The position numbers and the translations under genes were made by a program. This document shows positions 1 through 12,597 of a stretch of 64,000 nucleotides of DNA, in pieces. This DNA comes from Macrostomum hystrix. Its lineage: Eukaryota > Platyhelminthes > Macrostomidae. The notes below the pieces were generated by a model, which ran no database searches, had not been told where the DNA came from, and worked only from the letters and a program-made list of their open reading frames with translations. The first letter of the stretch is position 1; every line of letters begins with the position of its first letter. Where the stretch lies: NCBI GenBank assembly GCA_950097015.1, contig CATNEN010000038.1, forward strand, positions 28,860,501-28,924,500. Direction: 5' to 3'.

Positions 1-2765
1 TTACTAGTCCGTTTGACCGTCGATTCGGCCAATTGCGCCACTTTCCAGATCCCCAAAATTATTTGCAACTGACGCAAATTCAATCGTCACCATCTGAGTT
101 ACCGCAGCTGCCAACAACGCAGCCAAGTAAGTCTTGTCGTAAATTAACAATCAGTACATCTGACCAAGTTCAGCATGTCTTCCATGAAGAATTTAAGTTA
201 CTTTCTTTTGCCCAGCAACAAAATGAAGACACCTATTACTAAAATGCATTTCTGGTATGAGAAATGTTTGTTTAATTTCTTGTTTTTTAATTCAAGCTAA
301 CTGAAAAAGACAGGACAACGAAGTTGCTTGGCTTGAAGGAACATGCACTTAACTAAGCATTGTTGATTTGCTTCACTCGCTTTTTAACTGCTGAAGCATC
401 CCAAAACAATATTTTCGATTTCGATTATTTTTCTGAGAATTTTTATAGCGAAAAGTTTCGATTTTTTCATATTTGCTTTTGCAATTCACGCAAACAGTAA
501 AAATAATTTTTTTTTCGATACTAAACTAATTGTGTTTTCCACACTAATTTGACTCCTAGTCCTATATTAAGTCAGCATTCAAGCCTTTAAGGCATCTGCC
601 ATGAAATTGTTTTGTTTCGTCTGTTTTTAAGCTAAGAAACAGATGGTGTAACGAAATAGTTATATTTTTGTTATGTAAACGATCCAGTTGAAATCAAAGT
701 AAGGTTTTAATCATAAAAAATATTTATTTTTGTTTAAAAAACTTACAATGACGTGCGATGTGCTACTATACAGCACAGAATGGGGCGGTACTCGAGTTAT
801 TGATTAAAGGTCAACAGACACCTGGGGTTACAATAGGTACACCTGTGTGTTATTCGGCATAACCAGGTAGCACAGCAATTAACCAAACTGCAAACGATTT
901 ACCAATTCTCGAGCACAGGTCTCAAAGAAGAGCAGATTCCCATGCTGCTAGTGAACAGCGGGGCTGGTCAACTTGCTCAGCAGAGCACAGGTACACAGCA
1001 GCAGCCTTATCAGCTGCATGCCAGACGGGCTGCTGTCATACAGCTTGACGAGCCAATTCTTACCTCGGTCGAGCAGCCGAAAGTGCTCGTCGAGGCTGCA
1101 GCTTCTGAGCACGAAGAGCACGGGTTTGATCACCAAATCACCGACGATCCTTTCTCGGATCGCTGCTTGAACACATCTGGCACTGAACAGTCCACTTCTT
1201 CACTTCCTTTACCACAGCAGCAGCAGCAGCTAGGTGTGACCGGTATAAACAATTTTGCGCAAAACGTGTCCCCTGGTTGCTGTGAACCTGAATGTAGATT
1301 CTTCGTGCCAGTTGTATATAATATTTGAATTGCACTGCGAAAAACTAAAAGTCTTCGTGTTTATTACACTATTTTGTCTTATTACTGCATCATACCTGGT
1401 GAACGGCTGTGCTGTGTCATTGTCTTGTCTATCACAATTATCTTAGGATGTCAAACATACACAACGATCAACCTTTGTAGCTGATGTTTACAACAAATTT
1501 GAAGACACTAAATTGTCAATGTTTTGTTGCAGTGTCGGTCTGATATAACCTCACGAATAACAATTAGAATATGTATGCGTTATCGGACTAGCTTGCTTAA
1601 CTATTGAATTACTTTTTTGGCACCAAGTGGCGCATGAAATTAACTACTTTTGGCGTTTCTCTAACTACTATTGTTGACTTTACTGCCGCAAACAATCCCT
1701 GTAGTACTTGCAGGCTGGTTCGAGAACAATTTTTAGCGTTTAGCATTGTCGTTCAAGTTGGACGGTTTGACGACTGCTTCTGTATAGCTTAGCAAACGAC
1801 GCTTAAAGCAAAAAATGACAACTAACGCTTTGCCTTGCTATAAACAGTTTGTCGGATGCTTTTTTGATGGTACCGCATTTTATAGACAGACGAATGTACT
1901 CAAATCGTTTGAGACTCATTTGTAATGAATGAAACAATTTTTTTTCTCTATTTTTTTAATTCGAAGGAGGCGGCAATGCGGGAGATGGCAATCACTCAGG
2001 ATCTGCTGGCGAGCTGCTGACTCAGTCTGAGGACCTGCGGGCAATCATTCACAGTTCAACACTCCCAGGTGAGCGTCACTAGGGACCGCACCACCCGCCT
2101 CAATTGGAGACCCAATTTCCGGCAATGCTGCGATTTCTTGCTAATCTGGGAGAGGTGAAACAATACGAAGTTCGTATTGCACAAGAAAAGTACTCTTTAC
2201 TATGGGCTGAGATTTGAACTCTCGATCAATCTCTAACCTATGTGCCACCTGGGGGGTCAGTGGATGAGCGTTTAACGCATTTTTCTATTGCACAAACATC
2301 ATTGAGCTCGATTCCGAAGCGAGGCCACATAGTGAGGCCACAGTGGGGCGCAGCCGCGGTGAGAAGGTTTGGGACCTTGTCGTGCGATTTACGCCTTTGA
2401 GGGCCAACCTTCAAGGCAAAGTGAGAGTGTACACTGCCTGAAAATGCGAAAGTCAGGGCAGATGTACACACCTGTGTGAGCGCGTACCTGCGTACAGTAT
2501 CTGTGGGCGTATGTGCTCAGGAGTCAGCTGAATTGGCAGTTACATCGCGAGATATTTCAGTTCGCACAAATCCAAGCAAACGATATTCCTCCAACAACCT
2601 TTAGTACTTAAAATTACCCTGCATACAACTTAAACAACAACAATCCCTCCTAATTTTGTCGTGACCCATCCATTTCAAATAGGTGTCAACGGCGTTGACA
2701 GCCGGTCAGCCAGCCCAGTCGATGGTGCACCTGCGAAGGCAGTAGCTACTAGCAAAAATATTTGA
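1..2765 (+). CDS. 3' end of an unrecognised low-complexity protein gene (partial, 4 exons seen)
   Basis: The window opens inside an exon. Four exons agree in splice phase: up to 126 (donor GTAAGT), 919-1233, 1967-2068 (donor GTGAGC) and 2683-2765, ending in TGA. The joined piece is about 195 residues, rich in Q, S, P and A. It begins with SPFDRRFGQLRHFPD, has a short polyglutamine run before the second donor, and ends in a Gly/Ser/Ala-rich tail with SRSASPVDG. No catalytic motif, membrane segment or zinc finger is visible. The composition resembles the disordered tail of a nuclear regulator, but that is inference and I do not recognise the family. Longer open frames across 942-1328 run through the donor at 1234; I prefer the spliced version because all three junction phases fit. 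Confidence 0.5.
127..918 (+). other. Intron of the unrecognised gene
   Basis: This is AT-rich non-coding DNA between the donor GTAAGT at 127 and the acceptor CACAG at 914-918. I see no other gene, tandem array or transposon in it. Confidence 0.4.
2192..2545 (+). mobile_element. SINE family A copy, with a tRNA-like head in reverse just upstream
   Basis: From about 2251 the sequence follows family A of this window: a degenerate tRNA-like head (box B as GAGCTCGATTCCG), the core with GGCGCAGCCGCGG and GTACACTGCCTGA, and the tail CTCAGGAGTCAGC. It lies in the last intron of the unrecognised gene. Just upstream, 2200-2250 read in reverse resembles another tRNA head (GTGGCACATAGGTTAGAG, then GTTCAAATCTC), so two tRNA-like modules sit head to head. 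Confidence 0.6.
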
Positions 2766-3445
2766 CAAGCAATCATCAAATTGGAATCATCAGTGAAATC
2801 CTATGAAAGTCGGTCAAACCGGCAATGAATTTTCGAATACCAATGCACCACTGTTCCTTCCATTCGATAGAAGATAATTTGTGTAATAATAAGTTTACTA
2901 GTTACTTATTTCCATTGGCCATTATGAATTACTAGTATAATTACACAAAAGATAAACAAAGTACTTGATAAGCTTTATTATTATTATTCTTTCTGAATAA
3001 CAGACTAAACCACAATTACTTTCTTTGGAATCGTAATTAGGTTTGTGCCATTAACCTGCGTCAGTGTTTTACAATGCTCTTCATCACAAATGGTAAATGT
3101 ATGCGTTAATGAAAACAAAATGTAACTGTATTCAAAATCGTTGCATTCAAATAATTGTTATTAGCTCCAATCGTGATTATACAGAATAATGCTGCAATGT
3201 TGTCCTTTGTCCCTCTGATAATATTGTAACAGCGTTGCTTGAATTGATCGAAGCTTTGTTGAGGCGTTGATGTAATAATTATGTGAAAATTCGATCAACT
3301 ATCATTGTAAATTTTAATCGTAATAATTGTGTTCTCCACTATTGACATGGTTGTTATTGAAATGCTTTCAGGGTCAGTATTTTACTCTCAAAGGGCGCTG
3401 TCTAAATTGTCTAACAGAAAAAACTACCCACAGACACGTATAAAT

Positions 3446-3953
3446 CTTTCACCGCATTGTTTTCCGCATGGTTTTCCGCATGGTTTTCCGCATGGTTTTT
3501 TTCCCTGTATTTTTGCATCATGCTGACTTGAACAAAGCACTCATGTGCTGCAATAATCCTTGGTAACATTTTTAGCAAACATATGAAAGAGATTCTAACA
3601 ACTATATCATACAAGATTATATGATACTAGGTCATATCTTACCAGATCATGCCATATCATACCATAGCATGCCATATTATACCATATAATGCCAGATAAT
3701 ACAAAATCATGCCATATCATACCAGATTATGCCATATCATACCATATTAAATACCAGATCATGTCATATGCTAACATATAGACTACTTCATCATACAAGA
3801 TGAATACTATACCAGGTCATATCATACCATCCATTAAATTAAATTACAGTTTCACAGTAATTTTTACACCATACAAAATTTTTTTTTACACGGAAAAAAA
3901 CCGTGCGGAAAACCATGCGGAAAACCATGCGGAAAACAATGCGGTGAAAGACC
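3446..3953. mobile_element. Foldback-type element with GCGGAAAACCAT repeat arms
   Basis: The left arm (about 3446-3513) has CTTTCACCGCATTG followed by repeats of TTTTCCGCATGG. The right arm (about 3888-3953) is its reverse complement, with the same repeated unit and the closing CAATGCGGTGAAAG. The interior, 3615-3800, is an irregular array built on CATGCCATATCATACCA. No coding capacity and no clear target-site duplication were found. Confidence 0.55.
3615..3800. repeat. AT-rich tandem repeat based on CCATATCATA
   Basis: Imperfect units of about 11 or 22 bases (CATGCCATATCATACCAGAT and variants) repeat through this stretch. It fills the loop of the surrounding foldback element. Confidence 0.65.
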
Positions 3954-4469
3954 CACTCATCCCACAGACATTGTTGCTAAATTTAGACGCAGAACTGCAA
4001 AACAAACGACTGCGTGTATAAACAATATATTTATCTGGGGTTGTGTCCTGATTAAAACACTGCATTGATGGCTATCGTATGATTGCACAGCAAATGTTGG
4101 GTTTAAAAATTCATGCATAAAAACTACAGAGTGATTGATGAGACAATGGTATTATGGGAAATTAAATTGACTTTGAAACAGTTACCAGATTGGGCAAGCT
4201 TATAAGCTTTAGTTTTACACACGCTCTGAGTCCATGCATTTTTCAAATAGCATAATAATTCCTGACATGGCGTTTCGTATGAAGTTGCCTTACTTATAGT
4301 CATCTTCTGACTTTAGTTAAAGTCATTGGCAGATAGAATGAAGAAGTTAGTCTAACCAGTTAGGCTGTTCAGTTAATAGGCTGGGCAGGACGCTACACCC
4401 TTTGAATAATTCTAGTGCCCTTTGAATAAAAAAGTTTGAAAAAAGAAGAAGAAAAAAATAGTAATTGCA

Positions 4470-4765
4470 GGAGGATGTGGGCAATAGCACATCATATTTG
4501 GTGACACTCGACTCGCAGCCAACGAGGAGGCAAATCTGCCCATTCTGCTGACTCCTGAGCACACACGCACACAGATACCGTACACAGGCACAGATGCGTA
4601 CATCTGCCCTGACTTTCTCATCGGCGTAAAATGCACGGCAAGACCACAAGCCCTCTCTCCGCGGCTGCGCCCTGATGAAGTGGCCTCGCCGCGGAATCGA
4701 GCTCAGAGACCTTGTTGCGTGAAGTCAACGCGTTAGACCGCTCTGCGACTTAAGCCCGTGGACTG
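4470..4765 (-). mobile_element. SINE family A copy
   Basis: Read on the minus strand, this has the family A head (AGCGGTCTAACGCGTTGAC, box B GAGCTCGATTCCG), the GGCGCAGCCGCGG core, the CTCAGGAGTCAGCAG segment, and the CGCAGCC-like end near GGATGTGGGCAATAGCAC on the plus strand. It is shorter in the middle than the best copies. Confidence 0.65.
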
Positions 4766-5855
4766 GAGGCCAACGAATTTCTTCTTCAGTTGATGCTGGC
4801 ACCCATTCAAAAGCTAGGCAAACTGAAGCACAAGGCAACTGTGTGTCTTGCTCAATGGCACGAATGTCTGACACGAGGTTTCTTGCGAAATTTCAGTCAG
4901 CAGTCGAAATCCCAAACCACTAAGGCTATACAGGCTCCACTTTTAGAAATGCACTTTTCGTCTCCTTACTAAACGGAAAATATTTAAGTGGTTTACTCGG
5001 AGCGTCAAGTATTGTTGATTGTCATCAACAAGGTAATCCTTTTTTAGTCTTATAATTGCTACATGAGCAAAATATTGGGCCGTGAAAGTTATGGATGGAT
5101 TTTCTTTGCTAGTTGCTACCAATTTTGGCATTTGTACACAGCATAGCATGGTATTGCCCGGGTTAGCAACAAGCACGACTGTTACACTGCTCATATGCTT
5201 GGCCTCGGAAATCGCCTTGTTTGTTGAGCAAGCACTGTGCAAAGGGCTTAGAGCAACACGCTGCTGCTAGTTCTTGCGCTTTCTGGAGCCAACGAAAGAG
5301 TTGGAAAAGTTTCAGCTTCACAATTTAATTTAGCTAAATTCTCTTGGCTCCTAATTTAGAAGGGCTAAATAAACTTTATGCATCACTAGCAATGCAGTTA
5401 GCCTTCTGTGTTAGCAAATCAAAGGCTATTATTACTAGTCCCGCCTAAGTGCTCTAATCGATAAGAAGTCATCTTAATTTCTCTAATCTAGACGAGATGG
5501 CGAGATTAGGTCGAGATTATTATACTCAAATTTCTCAATTGCCAAGGTCATCAATTAGCCTAATCATCGTTAATTAGTGATCGTTTGTGATACTCATCAA
5601 TTGAAAATGAGAACATGAGAAAATGAGAAGAATGGACCAGAATAGACTAGATCAGAAAAATATTCAGCATGTTATTCAATGATAGACGGAAGAATGCAGT
5701 TTGTGTGCTAGCTCTGGAGGACCTCACTGTAGACATTGTAAAACTGATTAAACAGTCGACTGTGATCGCTAAGCTTCACTGAGCAATCTGCCTTCCCAGC
5801 TAATCTGATTGGTTGCTAACAACAGCCGGGAATTTTCACACGTACGTAAATATCT

Positions 5856-5861
5856 ATATAT
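5856..5861 (+). promoter_or_regulatory. Possible TATA box of the first DEG/ENaC gene
   Basis: TATATA lies about 65 bases upstream of the chosen ATG at 5923, a plausible spacing for a short 5' leader. The surroundings are AT-rich, so this is weak evidence. Confidence 0.3.
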
Positions 5862-5922
5862 TTTACACGCAGTAAAGCAGCTCAACTAGGGACAACTACG
5901 AGCGTATATTCAAACGGTCGGC

Positions 5923-8900
5923 ATGGAGCTCAGTACACAATCGATCAGCGAGTTCATTGCTTCAACAACGGCTCATGGCTTCAGTAGGCTACATCCCGCA
6001 CAGTCACTGCCCATCAAGTGCATGTGGCTGGTGTTCCTAATGGCCAGCATTGGCGGCTTCAGCTATCACATCACGCTGTTAATCTCAAACTACCTCACAA
6101 CACCTGTCTCGGCCAACATCAGTCCCGGAGCAATACCGTTCAGTACGCCAGACATCACCATCTGCAACGTCAGCCCGATCTCGTCGACCAACTACTACGA
6201 GACGGTCACTAAGCACTACGATGTGTACATGCGACTGCTGTCTGAGGCCTACTCAACCCAGAGCGTGGTTGAGAGCCACGGCTTCGGCTACAATACAGAC
6301 ATCCTGATGCAAGTTTCGCGGGACATGTTTGACTCTTCGCTGCTGCTCAATTATCTCGGTCATCGTCGGGAGTACTTTATTGTGCGCTGCCGGTACAAAG
6401 GACTTGATTGCAACTACAGGCACTTTCAGAACTTTTGGGACAGCAAATTTGGCAATTGTTTTCGATTTCAACCCTCGGCTGATCTGCTGAATGCCACCAA
6501 GGATGTCACTGAGTTCCAACTGGAGCTGGTAATTTTAAATCGAATGATAAAATCTGTATTACTAGTTAAATTATGGATTAGCAAAATATTTGTTTTCTCA
6601 AGGAAACTAATTAAAATACCCGGCTGAGATTTTAACTCCCGACTGCCCGTTTAGAAGTAAAGGCTCGAATCAAAACACAATACTCGCTCCATAGTGACCT
6701 CCTAACTAGTTTTATTTTTCTTACTGGAATGAATAATAATTCCCCATAATAAATGGGCCAGATGTCCAGCCGACAGCACAGTCGCAGCTATTGCGCGGCG
6801 CATGCGAAGGCAGCGTACGACTGTTCAGTCCATGGACTGGTGGCTGGTACCCTTTGAACAGTTGGTTGAAATGAAGCAACGTAGTGTTGAGTGCCTAGCT
6901 AAAGGACCCGAATCTTATCAGTTAAATCGGTAATTGAACCCACGACCTTTAAGTCGTGAGTCCTACGCTCACTACTAGGCCGCAAGCACTTTGCTGCAAC
7001 TCTACCAACTTTGTAAGAATTTGGAATTTACTAAAATTCGCTGAAATGTGATAAACATTCGCAGGTATTGTTCACTGATACAAACCCGGTAGTTACTCAT
7101 CCGTACAGCATGGAAGTGTACCGCATGCTAACAGCAGGTGTCACCTTCGAGGGCGAATACGACGTGTCCAAATCCGGCGGAGCGATCCTGTTCTACGGCG
7201 ACAGGGACCACTACCCAAGGGACTACATTAACTTGTCACCAGGCGTTCATTCCTACGTCGACTTTCAGATGGTGGAGCACAGGTGAGCTGATTGTGATCA
7301 TTAGTTTATACCGACTTGTGGAACAAATTGTACAAAAAAAAGAAGTATTAAAATGGACTCAATTTCTAGAAAAGTTAAGGTTTTGGGCTACATTATATAT
7401 ATGCTCTACGTCTGAGTAGGACTATGAAATGATCAATAAAGACCTTGTAGACTTTTGGGAGCTAAATGCAAAAACTAAACGATCATTATTTGAATAAGAA
7501 GTCATCAAGTATCGCATCATGCATGTGTTTTAGCCAGCATAGCTTGAGGAGAACAAGTATCATTATCTATTCATAATGGTGTCATATTGTGAGTTTCTGA
7601 CGCCATTAAAGCGTCTTTAACAAACCCTCGTCACATCCGGGGTGAACGATTTAGACAGCAAATTTAAACGGAGAGACAAGTCTAGAGAGTAAAGTGTTGA
7701 GAAATGCTTAAAATGAAAACTGTGGGATTTCGTCATTACTGGGATCATTTAGGGATCAAGTTTCACACACGAGTTTAGATTTTTTGCCCTTTAGCAAACT
7801 GAATTGACTGGAACTGAGTTTGGGGCCTTAATTGATTCAAATTTCATGTCGCCTAACTAGTGGAGAAGTTTGGGAATTAAAATTTTGTCTTCATTTAATC
7901 GGCAAGACTAAAGTAATTTGAGTACGAGCAATAGATTGCTACAAGGCTACATAAATCTAGATTTAAGCGAGATTTAGATTTCACAAAGAATTGTTTGAAG
8001 TTTGGTAATTTTACTTGCTTTCCTGGTAGTTTTCATAAACGCATTAAAGACTTTTGTAATCGAATATCCGTAATCAAAATAACGGTCTCGTATTTTATTT
8101 CTGAAGAGTTATATAATCTAACTCTTTACTGCTCGACATTTTACAATTGTATCGTCACCTCTATTGTCAAAATGTTGCATTATTTGTTGCTATGGTTACT
8201 TTAAAAACAATTTTAACAAAGTAGGAGTAGTAACTTTGCGAAATGCTGAAAAAATGAAAATCCACAGAAATATAAAAATTATGCAGTAAGTAACAATTTC
8301 CATATTTGTTATAATTCATTCACGTGAGTTATACTCGTAGTTTAAAGTTCGACATTATTTTTAATCGATACGCAGATACGTCAGTCGCAACGCAAAGGCC
8401 TGCCTTGAAGCCGGTGGTATCGTGTACTACGAAGACTCGGACAGGACGCGCCTCCGATTTCGAAAGAATCGCATCGACTGCCAGTACAGAAAGCTGCTAG
8501 AGAAGATTATTTCCGACTGTCAGTGCTTCTCCACTAGAATCGCTCCGTCATACGTTAATCTCACGGAAACTTTCAAAGAAATGCGCTGCTCCCATCTGGT
8601 TGCCAGCACAGCCACTGCCGATTTTCTTAAGCGACGCAACTGCGAACGCGATGCCATCCTGAAAAAGAGCAGCTACTTCAACCAGATGACTGACTGCCTG
8701 CCGAACTGTGCCGAGCGCATCTACACGCCCATCATCTCGATGACGACGTGGCCTCTAAATAGCTTGGCCGTTAGCTGCAAGAATAGCATCATGAATCAGA
8801 CGATTTCTAATCTGCTGGCTCACAATATCACGCCGCCAGATACATTCTATTATTTTCTCAGAAACATCACAACACCTCCAGAGGTGCAAAGAGATTTCTC

Positions 8901-9420
8901 TACTAATTTTGCACAAGTGAGCCTGGGTGAGTACACCGACTTTAGCACCCTGATGCAGGAGGTGCCGTCCTACCTAATCTTCGACTTGTTCTCGAGTATC
9001 GGTGGCATTTTGGGTCTTTATCTGGGCATGTCGCTGCTAACAGTCTGCGAGCTATTCGAATTACTATTTGTACTGGCAGCAGAGTTTCGGGCCGCCGCTC
9101 ATGGCCACAAAACTCGCCGACAGTGGCGCCGGCATGAGCACAATGGATCGAATAGTAGCGAAGCTGGTAGCTCGGTGATAAGCGTGAGTCCGCAAATCAC
9201 TATAGTGAAGAGTCTCGATTTGGGCGACAAAAGCTCCGTGATTGAAAGCGGAGAGCGAAAACAGCAGCAGGAGTCGGAGAACAAAGCCAGCTTTCCACCT
9301 GGTCGTCCGGTACGCGTTACCCCAACCACGACAGCCACGGCGGGAACGAAGCGAACCACGGAAGCGAATAAGCCGACAAAAATCGCAGCATCAGCGCGTC
9401 GGATTGATCGAGTTTGGTGA
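5923..9420 (+). CDS. DEG/ENaC (amiloride-sensitive) sodium channel subunit, 3 exons
   Basis: Exons 5923-6528, 7065-7282 and 8376-9420 join in phase to give about 622 residues. The cytosolic N-terminus carries the family's His-Gly gating motif (STTAHGF, near residue 18). TM1 is near residues 33-55. The extracellular part has many cysteines (DCQYRKLL, DCQCF, DCLPNCAERIY). TM2, near residues 471-507, contains SSIGGILGLYLGMS, where GMS is the Gly-x-Ser selectivity filter of the family. The C-terminal tail of about 110 residues is Ser/Gln/Arg-rich and probably disordered. In this family three subunits form a cation channel gated by peptides, protons or force; the ligand here cannot be told. It lies upstream of two further DEG/ENaC genes but is not a close copy of them. 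The ATG is the first in frame after a TATA-like site. Confidence 0.88.
6728..6990 (-). mobile_element. SINE family B copy in intron 1 of the first channel gene
   Basis: On the minus strand the tRNA-like head (box A GGCCTAGTAGTGAGCG, box B GGGTTCAATTACC) is followed by the family B body, including CAGTCCATGGACTG as a palindromic marker and TGCGCCGCGCAATAGCTGCG. It ends in an AAT-rich tail. It is old, with several mismatches to the copy at 14029. Confidence 0.65.
7283..8375 (+). other. Intron 2 of the first channel gene
   Basis: This AT-rich stretch lies between donor GTGAGC and acceptor ATACGCAG. The short open frame at 7995-8204 has no recognisable features, and I see no repeat array here. 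Confidence 0.6.
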
Positions 9421-10377
9421 TACAGACGACTATAACTTAAAACTTTTTTAGAAGCTGCAGATAAAACCTATCTTTGCGAGTCGAGATCGTTATTGACTAT
9501 CACATCACAATTGCACCTTATCATTGACTAAGATCCGTGCACCGATTGTCTTGAATTAATGATTAAGCAGAGGATCAAGAATGTGGATGCAAATCCTTTT
9601 TAAAGAGATAGTTTTGAAATGCTCTTTGTTAAAAGTGGGTTTACCTGGCGTTTAGAGGCATTTCCATAAGACCCAAGAACCAAAAAACATTTGCCTAAAA
9701 TAATGTAAAACCAATAATTGAACGGCAATCTACTTTAGAAACACAATGCACACCACTCGATGCACAGACGTCTATGATATATCCGTGCACACTCTATGCA
9801 TATTGTACTCTATGCATAAGCATTCATTGCGTATTTCAGTTCGAATGGCGACAACTAACTGAAAATTGCACAAACTTTCTACTACCTTCACAAATACATA
9901 TAAACTGACAACGAACGAAAATACATACATCATTTAAAACTATCTGCGTCATTAAAGAAACAATTCGTATAAGCAAAAGATATTACCTTTTTGCAGCAAA
10001 TAGTAAGAAAAAAGAATTCTTTTTAAACGAAAAAAATATTCACTTGAAAATTTTTTTAATTTAGGCGAAAAGTACGAGCCCGCGTATATTGGAAACATAA
10101 AGTAAATAGGAACTTGCGAAAATTGTAATAATTGGATTTATAATTATAAGTGCACAGTGGGATTAAAATAAAGTAAAAAAGTACAGAACTTAAATTTACT
10201 TTAAAGGACCACCCAAGTAAATTTACTTGTGACTTGACGAAGTAAGGTTTATCGAAGGTTAACAAAAATGTGGATATCTTAAACAATCGGATATATTGCA
10301 ATGAAATGAGTAATATATTTATTCAACACGTATCATTCGACCTCCAAACGAATTCAGTAGGCCTTTATAAGCTTAGG
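9421..10377. other. Convergent intergenic region between two channel genes
   Basis: This AT-rich DNA separates the 3' ends of the plus-strand gene ending at 9420 and the minus-strand gene ending at 10378. It contains a polyadenylation hexamer for the minus gene at 10318-10323 and no gene that I can recognise. Confidence 0.55.
10318..10323 (-). terminator. Polyadenylation signal AATAAA of the minus-strand DEG/ENaC gene
   Basis: TTTATT on the plus strand reads AATAAA on the minus strand, about 55 bases after the stop codon of the gene at 10378-12191. Confidence 0.5.
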
Positions 10378-12191
10378 CTATCGGTAACTTCCACTGACCT
10401 CTACAGTTTGGCGACGCGGCTTGCGGCCCATCGCCATGTAGAAGCAGAACTCGGCGAACTCCAGCATGGACAGCATGCTGCCACCAACGAACAGGCTGAT
10501 GAAGCCGCCAAACTCCATTGTCAGGTCCAGCAGTCGGTAGGTCAAATCCTGGTTGATCTTGGTTGACAGCAGCTCTCCAGCTCGGATCTGCACTCGCAGC
10601 AGGTTCTCAGAAACGGCTCGAACCACGGCGGACTCGGCGCTAGCCGAGCCAGTGGCCGAGCTCTCGTTGAAGAGTCTCAGCAGCCAGTCTCGTCCGGGCG
10701 TGGAGAGGTTTCGACCGGACAGCTGGGCGGAGGTCGAGGTGAGCAGCCCAGCCAGCTCAGCACTGAGGCTCTGCCTCAGCGGAGAGCGAATCGAGGACAG
10801 CTTGGGGCTGTAAGAAACTTCCTCGCAAGTGCACTTGTACTTGCAGCGCTCTAGAAGTTCTCTAAAGAAGCTGTTTGTTTCCTCTGTCAAATTTCCTGAT
10901 GAAATTTGCTGCATAAAAATTACTTTCTTTAAAATCTCGGCGTCACGCGTGTCATTAGTAAAGTAGCTGAAGTTGTACACGTTTGGTATGTCCATTTGTG
11001 TATAGGGAGTAGGCAGAATTCCAGGAATCGTGGCTCCCATACTAGAAACCGAAATGCTAGCCAACTCCTTAGCGTAGCAACCTAAAAAAAGAAATAGCAA
11101 CTAAATATTTACTTGATGACATGCAGCTGAATACTTAATTGAATTGCTACTAAGCTAAAAAACATGCCCCAATAGAAGTCGCTCGTATTTTAAGATTTGC
11201 ATGGAAATAAAACAAGGCTTGTCCTTCAAAATGAGCTTGTACCTTGTTGGCTGTATTTGTAGCTCACGGGCTTTGAAGTTGCGAGGTCCACAAACTGGAT
11301 GTCTGGCTGGTCGATCAAGCACTGGCCCTTCTCCACCGACCAGCTCGTGACCTGCATGCTCAGCTTCACGTAGTGAGTAAAGCCGGGCGCTACAGTCACC
11401 GAAGGTGTCATATCATCCGGATAGCTGTCTCTGGGAGTGAAGTACACGCGGAACCCGGACTTCAACAACACATCATAGTTTGTGAACGACAGCCCGCGGC
11501 TCTCGATTCGACCATCGTACAGCTTCAGCGACTGGTTGTACGAAGCGTCGGCGTACAGCACAATGTCCACATAAGCCAGGATGTTTCCAAGCAGATTGCG
11601 TATTGCGGTGCTGTTTGGCCTGATTGTGAAACAGTTGAGGTGCTTGAAGTGCCCGAAGCTCACTATGTCGGTGCCAAGCTCGAGCTCCTTGTTCATCGGC
11701 ATGACTCTTGCCTTCACGATCGACTGTTCCATCCGCATGCCAAAGTGCTGGCTCAAGAAGCTGCTCGGAACGCTGTTCGCGAACGCGAGCGCAACCAAGT
11801 ACGTGTTCGACACATTCACCCTGGCCAGCAGCTCTGCGATCCTCGCCACCTGGCCATCCGTGAAGTTCCTGGCTTCGGCCGGCATCAGCGACGGGTAGCT
11901 GGCGGACACCATCGGGTACGAGCAGAAGTGCACATCCGGAAACACAAACGCGACAGAGTTCGGCTCGACGGAAGTCGCAACTGGCACGTCTCGCAGCTTC
12001 ATCACGGCCAGGACGAGTTGACGACATAAAAGTGCCATGAGAGCCAGGAATGCCAGCAGCCACAGCGCCTTCAGAGCCAGGTGTCTTTCTCCGACAGTGC
12101 GAGGCAAGCCGTGAAGCTTCGTGCCTTGAACGCTCTCCTGAATGATCTGACTGCGTTCGCTGCGTCCTTCTGCGCCTGCTGTCGACGCCAT
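10378..12191 (-). CDS. DEG/ENaC sodium channel subunit, paralogue 1 of an inverted pair
   Basis: Two exons on the minus strand, 12191-11243 (949 nt) and 11081-10378, join in phase 1 to give about 550 residues. The N-terminus has the His-Gly motif (TKLHGLPRT, near residue 27). TM1 is near 38-63. The ectodomain has the cysteine cluster RCKYKCTCEE. TM2, near 508-534, contains FVGGSMLSMLEF, where GGS is the Gly-x-Ser selectivity filter. It should act as a subunit of a trimeric cation channel in the plasma membrane. Exon 1 differs from the gene at 17819 by only about six residues, and the last 150 residues are almost identical. The first 80 residues of exon 2 are only about half identical, and the C-terminal 12 residues differ. 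The start lies in TAGAATGGC, shared by both genes. Confidence 0.88.
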
Positions 12192-12284
12192 TCTACGAGC
12201 TAGTTTAAAATTTTTGTTCTGAACTCTGCAGTTGGAAACGAATCTGGTAGATTTTCTTTTGCTATTTACCTGTCAGCCTTTAAA

Positions 12285-12302
12285 GTTGCTTCTTATACCG
12301 GT
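12285..12302 (-). promoter_or_regulatory. TATA-type promoter motif shared with the caspase gene
   Basis: On the minus strand GGTATAAGAAGCAACTTT lies about 100 bases upstream of the ATG at 12191. The caspase gene has TATAAGAAGCAGCTTT at the same kind of position (near 17150-17166). A shared TATA element plus downstream sequence suggests similar core promoters, though function is inferred. Confidence 0.4.
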
Positions 12303-12597
12303 ATAATAAATGTGACTGAAGCCAGGGATATATATTGCTTATGGTCTCCATTGGTAACAGCAATGCGAGACAATGCCCATTTTTTGACTAAGCCCTGTGT
12401 TGGCTAGAAGGTACTTCTGGTAGGAATTAATTTCCGACTTCCGTCATTCCTCAGTTGAGTGGCTGTAATTCAATTACTTTGCTGTGATTTCTGCTTTGCA
12501 ACCAATAATAATATGCTTATAAAGGGGTCTAGCTGCCATAATATTCCATGCCAATGAGCTCTCTAGCGAACAGTTGATGATAGTTGACCGTACTCCA

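Larger units (their letters stand above)
2766..5922. other. Intergenic region: AT-rich, one foldback element and one SINE
   Basis: I find no credible gene between the unrecognised gene and the first channel gene. The stretch holds the foldback element at 3446-3953, a SINE A copy near 4470-4765 and otherwise AT-rich sequence. The open frames around 4347-4649 and 4943-5242 lie in SINE or low-complexity DNA and have no recognisable protein features. Confidence 0.6.

Noticed and set aside
11373-12029. A 218-codon frame opposite the channel gene (and its twin at 17981-18637)
   Set aside because: Both lie antisense within exon 1 of the DEG/ENaC paralogues and are preserved only because the exons are nearly identical.
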